From Aquimarina amphilecti (GTDB lineage: Bacteria; Bacteroidota; Bacteroidia; Flavobacteriales; Flavobacteriaceae), in contig NZ_FOAB01000006.1 in assembly GCF_900109375.1 (NCBI RefSeq), positions 62,001 through 126,000 of the forward strand: 64,000 bases of DNA. The letters run 5' to 3'. The notes below the pieces were generated by a model that was not told the origin of the DNA, searched no databases, and was given only the letters and a program-made list of their open reading frames with translations. Shown here piece after piece: positions 58,860 through 64,000 of this stretch; position 1 is the first letter of the stretch; the number at the start of each line of letters is the position of its first letter. The position numbers and the translations under genes were made by a program.

Positions 58860-61800
58860 ATGAAAGCTAACCAAAAACTTCAATTCATATTGCAAAAATA
58901 TGTTTTGATATTGTTCTTAATCATTACATCATCGTTATGTGCCAAGAATATTTATGTTTCTAAAAACGGAAACGATAATAATCTAGGAACACAATCTAAA
59001 CCATATAAGACAATCGCAAAAGCTTCTTCTGTTGCCCAAGCTGGGGATGTGGTCATCATTGGAGGCGGTACTTATGAAGAACTGTTGCGGCCTGTGCGAT
59101 CTGGAACAGCAGGGAATCCAATTATATACCGATCCAAAGCTGGAGAAAAGGTAATCATAACAGCAATGCAAGCTGTTAATAATTGGAGTAAAGACCAAGG
59201 TAAGATCTATAAAGCACAAGTTACTTGGGATTTAGGACAAGATAATATGACATTACATAATGATAAACTCATGGATCTTGCTAGATGGCCAAACAATGTA
59301 ACGCAAAACTTATTCAAACGTGATTATTTACCAGCTTGTAATAGAGGTGCTGCAGGAGGTGGGAAAACTTGGTTAAATTATAATGGAAGCCAATCCAATG
59401 GAAATGCAACGAGTATTCCTCATGCTGGTAAATGGCAAAATGGAGGTTCAATTCATTTTTATGGTGGAGCAGGATTTTTAGCCTGGACGGATTATGTAAC
59501 GAATTCCTCTTCTAATCGAATAGATTTTAAATTACAAAGAGCGCAAAACTGGATTCAATTAAGGCATAATCCAGGATATACTGGACATGGTATCAAAAAG
59601 GGTGAGTTTTTTCTACAAGGAATAAAAGAGGCTTTGGATTATAAAAATGAATGGTTTTATGATAAAAGAAATAAAACACTTTATGTTCAAATTGAAGGTG
59701 GAGGATCGCCAGCAAATAATTCTATTCGTTTTAGAAGAAGAACACAAACTATAAATCTAAATAAAAATTACATTCATATTGAAGGAATAGCTGTTTTTGG
59801 CGGTTCCATTGATATCAGTGGTAATAATAATAAGTTATATGCGGTTTCAAGTTTTTATGGTAATCACACCTTAGGTGTTATCAATGGATTTGACTCTAGA
59901 CGACAAAGTGTTCTGATAACAGGTAATAAGAATCTTATTGAAAAATGTGAAATTGCTTGGGGAGCAGGAAATGGAGTTTATGATAAAGGAGATGATAATA
60001 GATTGTTGAATTCTTATGTTCATGATTTTAATTATTTAGGTAACTATGATTGTGTGCTAAATACTCGTGGGGCAAAACGAGGAAAATACAGAAATAATAC
60101 TCTAACTAGAGCTGGTAAAGATGTAATTCAAGCATATGTCGATGGCGGAGAGTTTGCATATAATGATATTAGTAATAATAATTTTATCGCTGATGATGGA
60201 GGATTACTTTATACGACTAACGCAAGAGCTGCTAAATCATCTATTCATCATAATACTTTTCATGATTCTAAAGCTCGAACTGGTAGATTTAAAGGAGCAG
60301 GAATTTATTTAGATAACGATTCTAAAAATTGGGATGTCCACCATAACGTTGTATGGAACACTAAATGGACCAACATACAGATTAATTGGGATGGTACAAA
60401 CCTCAATATTTTCAATAATACCTTTGCCAAAGGTTCTGCAACTATGGGGGCATGGCACAAACCAGGTACTCAATTTAGTAATGTAAAAGTTTGGAATAAC
60501 ATAACAGATAAAGAAGCTACAGATCAAGATGGAAATCAAGAAACTGAAAGTACTTGGGAACCGCAGTCCGATAAGCAGAATAACTTGGTAAGCAGAAATT
60601 CTTTTAAAAACTATAATAATAATGATTATACTTTAAAATCAGGAGCTCAAGCAATTGATTATGGAAGAGTTATTAGCGGATACACAGAGGGTTATCAAGG
60701 GAATAAGCCTGATGTAGGAGCTTATGAGTTTGGTGTACCACCATTTAGAACAGGAATCAATTGGAATCCTGTTTTAGGTCCTACAGGAAATGGATGTTAC
60801 GGATTACCTGGCGAGGGTTGTAATGATACAACTATTCCTGATGAGATAGCATTTGTAAACGCAGCAACATCAATTCAACCACAAACTTCTTATGATTTTA
60901 AAGTGAATTATAGTGCTTCGGCAAATAGAGAAATTGTAGTTGAATTTTGGTCATCCACAGGTTGGTTAGGTCAGCAGATGGTAAACGTGAACGCTGGTAC
61001 TGGAACAGCAAATGTTACCGTTGATTTGGCATCTGCACCAACTCCAGGTGCTGGATATATCTACAAAGCACATATAAGGCCAGTGGGCACTACCTGGCAA
61101 GAAGCTATCGATAGAGATCAGGTGGATAATGTAACTGTTGCTAACCAAACATTTGCGGATAAGGTTTCCTTTAACAATGCGCAAGCTACTATTGTACAAG
61201 CAACTTCGTATTCATTTGATATTAATTATGAAGCTTCTGCCGCCAGAGATATAATAGTAGAGTTTTGGTCATCAACTGGTTGGATTGCACAACAAAATGA
61301 GCAAGTTGCTAAAGGTATTGGTACAAAAACAATTACTGTTAACCTACCTAATTTGCCTCCACCTGGAAATGGATATGTTTATAAAGTTCATATCAGACCG
61401 TTAAATACATCATGGCAAGATGCCATTGATAGAGATCAAGTAAATAATGTGACAGTAAGTACTCGTTTTACCCAGCTAATCCCAAATGGTATTTATTATA
61501 TAGAATCTCCTCAGAATAATGAAAGATTATTAGCTCGCGCTTTAGAAAGTCATAGTGCCAGAATGCATAAGCCAGCGAATTTTGATGATCAGAAATGGGA
61601 GATTAAGCATATTAGTGATAATTCATATACCATTAAAAATTTAGGAACGAACAGATATTTAGAAGTTCCTTATGCTCGTTGTGAAAATGGAACCAATGTC
61701 GCCACTTGGACCGATGATGTAGATTCTCATAAGAAATGGAAAATCGTTAAGAATGGTAATGATATTTATGGGGTAAAACCGATGCATTGTCTTTCTAGAG

Positions 61801-62144
61801 CATTAGATAGAGCCGGAGGAGGAGTTGGTGCGAATGCAACTATTTGGGACTATAATAATACAAATGCGAATCAAAAATGGAAAATTCTCTCCGTAGGAAA
61901 TAGACAAGACCCTACATCAGATGATTCAGTACTAACGGTATATCCAAATCCTTCCAAAGAATCGATCACTATTCTAGGAGTTGAGGCTAATGATATTATT
62001 ACTATTTATGATCTAACTGGTAAGATTGTTAAACAAACTAAATTAACCACCAATAATAAATCAGTGAATGTTTCTGATATGGCATCTGGACTTTATGTTT
62101 TATCAGTATTTGGTAAGGATAAAGTGCAGTTTATTAAAGACTAA
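58860..62144 (+). CDS. Parallel beta-helix protein with trefoil domain, paralogue 3
   Basis: This is the third paralogue (1094 aa). It begins MKANQKLQFILQKYVLILFL, a signal peptide. The beta-helix (about 30-620) has DDGGLLYT, HHNTFHDS, AGIYLDND and HHNVVWN, so the putative active-site loops match paralogues 1 and 2. Two ~100-residue repeats start near residue 661, followed by a trefoil (about 868-1015) and a T9SS tail. Its first repeat is nearly identical to paralogue 1, but its trefoil is nearly identical to paralogue 2, so the gene is a mosaic. Substrate class is unresolved, as for the others. Confidence 0.8.
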   Translation: MKANQKLQFILQKYVLILFLIITSSLCAKNIYVSKNGNDNNLGTQSKPYKTIAKASSVAQAGDVVIIGGGTYEELLRPVRSGTAGNPIIYRSKAGEKVIITAMQAVNNWSKDQGKIYKAQVTWDLGQDNMTLHNDKLMDLARWPNNVTQNLFKRDYLPACNRGAAGGGKTWLNYNGSQSNGNATSIPHAGKWQNGGSIHFYGGAGFLAWTDYVTNSSSNRIDFKLQRAQNWIQLRHNPGYTGHGIKKGEFFLQGIKEALDYKNEWFYDKRNKTLYVQIEGGGSPANNSIRFRRRTQTINLNKNYIHIEGIAVFGGSIDISGNNNKLYAVSSFYGNHTLGVINGFDSRRQSVLITGNKNLIEKCEIAWGAGNGVYDKGDDNRLLNSYVHDFNYLGNYDCVLNTRGAKRGKYRNNTLTRAGKDVIQAYVDGGEFAYNDISNNNFIADDGGLLYTTNARAAKSSIHHNTFHDSKARTGRFKGAGIYLDNDSKNWDVHHNVVWNTKWTNIQINWDGTNLNIFNNTFAKGSATMGAWHKPGTQFSNVKVWNNITDKEATDQDGNQETESTWEPQSDKQNNLVSRNSFKNYNNNDYTLKSGAQAIDYGRVISGYTEGYQGNKPDVGAYEFGVPPFRTGINWNPVLGPTGNGCYGLPGEGCNDTTIPDEIAFVNAATSIQPQTSYDFKVNYSASANREIVVEFWSSTGWLGQQMVNVNAGTGTANVTVDLASAPTPGAGYIYKAHIRPVGTTWQEAIDRDQVDNVTVANQTFADKVSFNNAQATIVQATSYSFDINYEASAARDIIVEFWSSTGWIAQQNEQVAKGIGTKTITVNLPNLPPPGNGYVYKVHIRPLNTSWQDAIDRDQVNNVTVSTRFTQLIPNGIYYIESPQNNERLLARALESHSARMHKPANFDDQKWEIKHISDNSYTIKNLGTNRYLEVPYARCENGTNVATWTDDVDSHKKWKIVKNGNDIYGVKPMHCLSRALDRAGGGVGANATIWDYNNTNANQKWKILSVGNRQDPTSDDSVLTVYPNPSKESITILGVEANDIITIYDLTGKIVKQTKLTTNNKSVNVSDMASGLYVLSVFGKDKVQFIKD
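60801..61234 (+). repeat. 434-bp tract shared with paralogue 1
   Basis: This is the counterpart of 53816-54249. Offset is a constant 6985 nt with no indels across the tract, which suggests recent gene conversion. Confidence 0.85.
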
Positions 62145-62545
62145 ATCAAAATTTTCAACCCTTTTTTTTAAACATGAAAAACATAAATCAAATAGTTAAT
62201 TAAAAGTTAAAAAACAATAATTTTCAGTAGGACAAAAGTCCATTTGACCCAATAAGGTAGCATAAGTTACACTAACTATTTTGTTAATTAAATATCGAAT
62301 TCTAAATGAATTTTAACGAATTCTATTTCCAAAAGAACACTTAATAGTTTTGATAAATTTAATAAGCTTATGAGATCTTAAATTCGAGAAATCTTTCGTT
62401 TTTAACTTCGTGTTAAAACTTGTTAACTAACTGTTTGTTAGGTGTTTTTGCTCGAAATTAAAAACAATAAAAGACGTTCTTTGAATATTTACACGAACAA
62501 AATAAATATCTTAAAACCAAACACACACAAAAAACAATTTAAATC
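62145..62545. other. Intergenic region ahead of the DUF5060 gene
   Basis: These 401 nt hold no coding frame of merit. The shared motif (62295-62386) is present in its two-repeat form. The 160 nt between the -7-like box and the start codon are AT-rich and include AACTTGTTAACTAACTG and a long A/C-rich segment, possibly an mRNA leader. No hairpin as strong as those after the other CAZyme genes follows paralogue 3. Confidence 0.55.
62295..62386 (+). promoter_or_regulatory. Shared CAZyme-locus promoter motif (copy 5)
   Basis: TCGAATTCT at 62295 and ACGAATTCT at 62316 are 21 nt apart, the same spacing as in copy 1. TTAATA follows 25 nt later (62341), and a TAAATTCG -7-like box begins 38 nt after that (62379). 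Confidence 0.6.
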
Positions 62546-64000
62546 ATGAAATTAACTAAACTCAACGTTCTATTAACGTTCTTGTTTCTAGGGTTTTTGC
62601 TACAAGCTCAAACACCAGAAGGAGAATTAAAGAGATGGCACAAAGTCACTTTGACCTTTAACGGTCCTAACACCTCAGAGACCGCAAACCCAAATCCTTT
62701 TTCGGATTATCGATTGGATGTAACATTTACACATCAAGGTAGTAATACTAGTTATACTGTACCAGGATATTTTGCCGCTTGCGGAAATGCAGAAAATAAT
62801 AGTTGTGATTCCGGTAATAAATGGCGAGTAAATTTTGCTCCAGATCAGACTGGTACATGGAACTGGTCGGCTTCTTTTAAATCAGGATCCAATGTAGCAA
62901 TTAATGGTGGAGGATCTAATGCTGGATTTATGAATGGTGATACTGGATCTTTTAATATTGCTGAATCAAATAAATCTGGAAGAGATTACAGAAGTAAAGA
63001 ACTTGGAAGGTTAAAGTATATTGGAGAACATTATTTAAAGCATGTAGGGACAAATCCTAGTAATCCTAATGGACCTTGGTTTGTAAAAGCTGGAGCAGAT
63101 TCTCCAGAAAATGCTTTTAACTATGTAGATTTCGATGCTACTCCAAGTTATAATAATAATCTTAATAAAATAGGTAATAAAACTTGGCAACCACATCAAA
63201 GAGATTATGTAGCTTCTGATGCATCTTCTTATACTTGGTCGAATGGTAAAGGAACAGAAATTTTAGGTATGATCAACTACCTATCTGGTCAAGGAGCTAA
63301 TGTTGTTTCTTTTTTAACCTGGAACACTTCTGGAGATGGAGGAGCTGTTTTTCCACATGTTTTAAAAGTTTCTGAACAAGAGTACGGAAATACTGCAAGA
63401 GCTCAGCAGTGGAACAAAGTTCACCATGATAGGTTCGATGTATCTAAAATGGCTCAATGGGAAAAAGTAATGCAGTATGCTGATAAAAAAGGAGTATACC
63501 TTCACTTTAAAACCATGGAAACAGAGAATGATAATAAAATGGATGGTGACAATTTCGGAAGAGAAAGAAAATTATATTACCGTGAATTAATTGCAAGATT
63601 TAGTCATCATTTAGCATTAAACTGGAATCTAACAGAAGAAACTACTTTAAAAGATCAAGTAGCGAAATCTACTGCAACTTATATCAAAAATGTAGATCCA
63701 TATGATCATAACATTGTGATTCACACATATCCAAATCAACAAGATCAACGCTATAATCCATTGTTAGGAAATAACTCTGATTTAACCGGAGCTTCTATCC
63801 AAACAGGAAAGAATAATGTTCATAATGATGTACGAAGATGGTTAGAAAAATCTAGAAATTCAGGTAAGAAATGGGTAGTAGCTAATGATGAGCAAGGGCC
63901 TGCTTCTACAGGGGTTAGAATTTCTGATAAAGAAGTAAGACATAGAATCTTGTGGGCTACACTTATAGCTGGAGGAACTGGAGTTGAATATTATAGTGGA
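62546..64000 (+). CDS. DUF5060 domain glycoside hydrolase-like protein (3' end outside the window)
   Basis: The frame is open from ATG 62546 to the window edge (485 codons) and its end is missing. A signal peptide (MKLTKLNVLLTFLFLGFLLQAQ, two pieces) precedes a DUF5060 N-terminal Ig-like domain (about 25-135), with HKVTLTFNGPNTSE and NKWRVNFAPDQTGTWNW. After a linker the sequence enters a TIM-barrel-like domain (about 150 onward) with VVSFLTWNTSGDGGAVF, the MNYLSGQ-like helix and NWNLTEE. This layout is seen in putative secreted glycoside hydrolases of Bacteroidota. Catalytic residues cannot be fixed because the barrel is incomplete. It shares the locus promoter motif. Confidence 0.8.
   Translation, partial: MKLTKLNVLLTFLFLGFLLQAQTPEGELKRWHKVTLTFNGPNTSETANPNPFSDYRLDVTFTHQGSNTSYTVPGYFAACGNAENNSCDSGNKWRVNFAPDQTGTWNWSASFKSGSNVAINGGGSNAGFMNGDTGSFNIAESNKSGRDYRSKELGRLKYIGEHYLKHVGTNPSNPNGPWFVKAGADSPENAFNYVDFDATPSYNNNLNKIGNKTWQPHQRDYVASDASSYTWSNGKGTEILGMINYLSGQGANVVSFLTWNTSGDGGAVFPHVLKVSEQEYGNTARAQQWNKVHHDRFDVSKMAQWEKVMQYADKKGVYLHFKTMETENDNKMDGDNFGRERKLYYRELIARFSHHLALNWNLTEETTLKDQVAKSTATYIKNVDPYDHNIVIHTYPNQQDQRYNPLLGNNSDLTGASIQTGKNNVHNDVRRWLEKSRNSGKKWVVANDEQGPASTGVRISDKEVRHRILWATLIAGGTGVEYYSG

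Overview
The window reads as a chromosomal segment of an AT-rich Bacteroidota, most likely a marine member of Flavobacteriaceae (Aquimarina-like is a guess). The evidence is flavobacterial promoters (TTG, about 18 nt, TAnnTTTG), type IX secretion (T9SS) C-terminal sorting domains on large secreted enzymes, many DUF families typical of the group, a DnaJ with only two zinc-finger motifs, and no obvious Shine-Dalgarno sequences.

Positions 1-30760 are mostly housekeeping: a partial MFS transporter, a porin near a PII protein, a fluoride channel, an M49 peptidase, a JmjC oxygenase beside one or two tiny ORFs and a Cys-rich lipoprotein, a NarL-type two-component pair, a cytoplasmic-looking subtilase, a MazG-like pyrophosphatase next to ilvE, mnmD, a YceI lipoprotein, grpE-dnaJ, an ABC exporter/MscS/NtrC-like run, a tandem pair of small exported proteins of which the second is frameshifted, a PPK2 kinase and an M28 peptidase. 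Most of these units end in clear hairpin terminators.

Positions 30761-64000 are a continuous plus-strand plant-polysaccharide locus of eight large secreted proteins: a GH9-CBM3-PKD-GH48 double cellulase, a GH5 endoglucanase, a 2314-residue cellulose-binding protein carrying a beta-propeller and two CxxCH haem sites, a GH5_7-like mannanase with two CBM3 modules, three paralogous parallel beta-helix proteins with ricin-type trefoil domains, and the start of a DUF5060 protein that runs off the window. Seven end in T9SS sorting domains (the eighth is cut). No SusC/SusD pair, LPMO or dedicated regulator lies in the window.

The locus looks like a T9SS-secreted cellulose/mannan system. GH9 and GH48 would supply processive endo- and exo-cleavage, GH5 enzymes would cut cellulose and mannan, CBM3 and a four-copy uncharacterised 126-128 residue module would bind the substrate, and the haem protein would add a redox function. 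Five of the eight genes share a phased upstream motif (ACGAATTCT, then TTAATA exactly 25 nt later, then a degenerate TAnnTTTG box 37-38 nt further on), which suggests one shared activator. Hairpins follow six of the seven complete genes.
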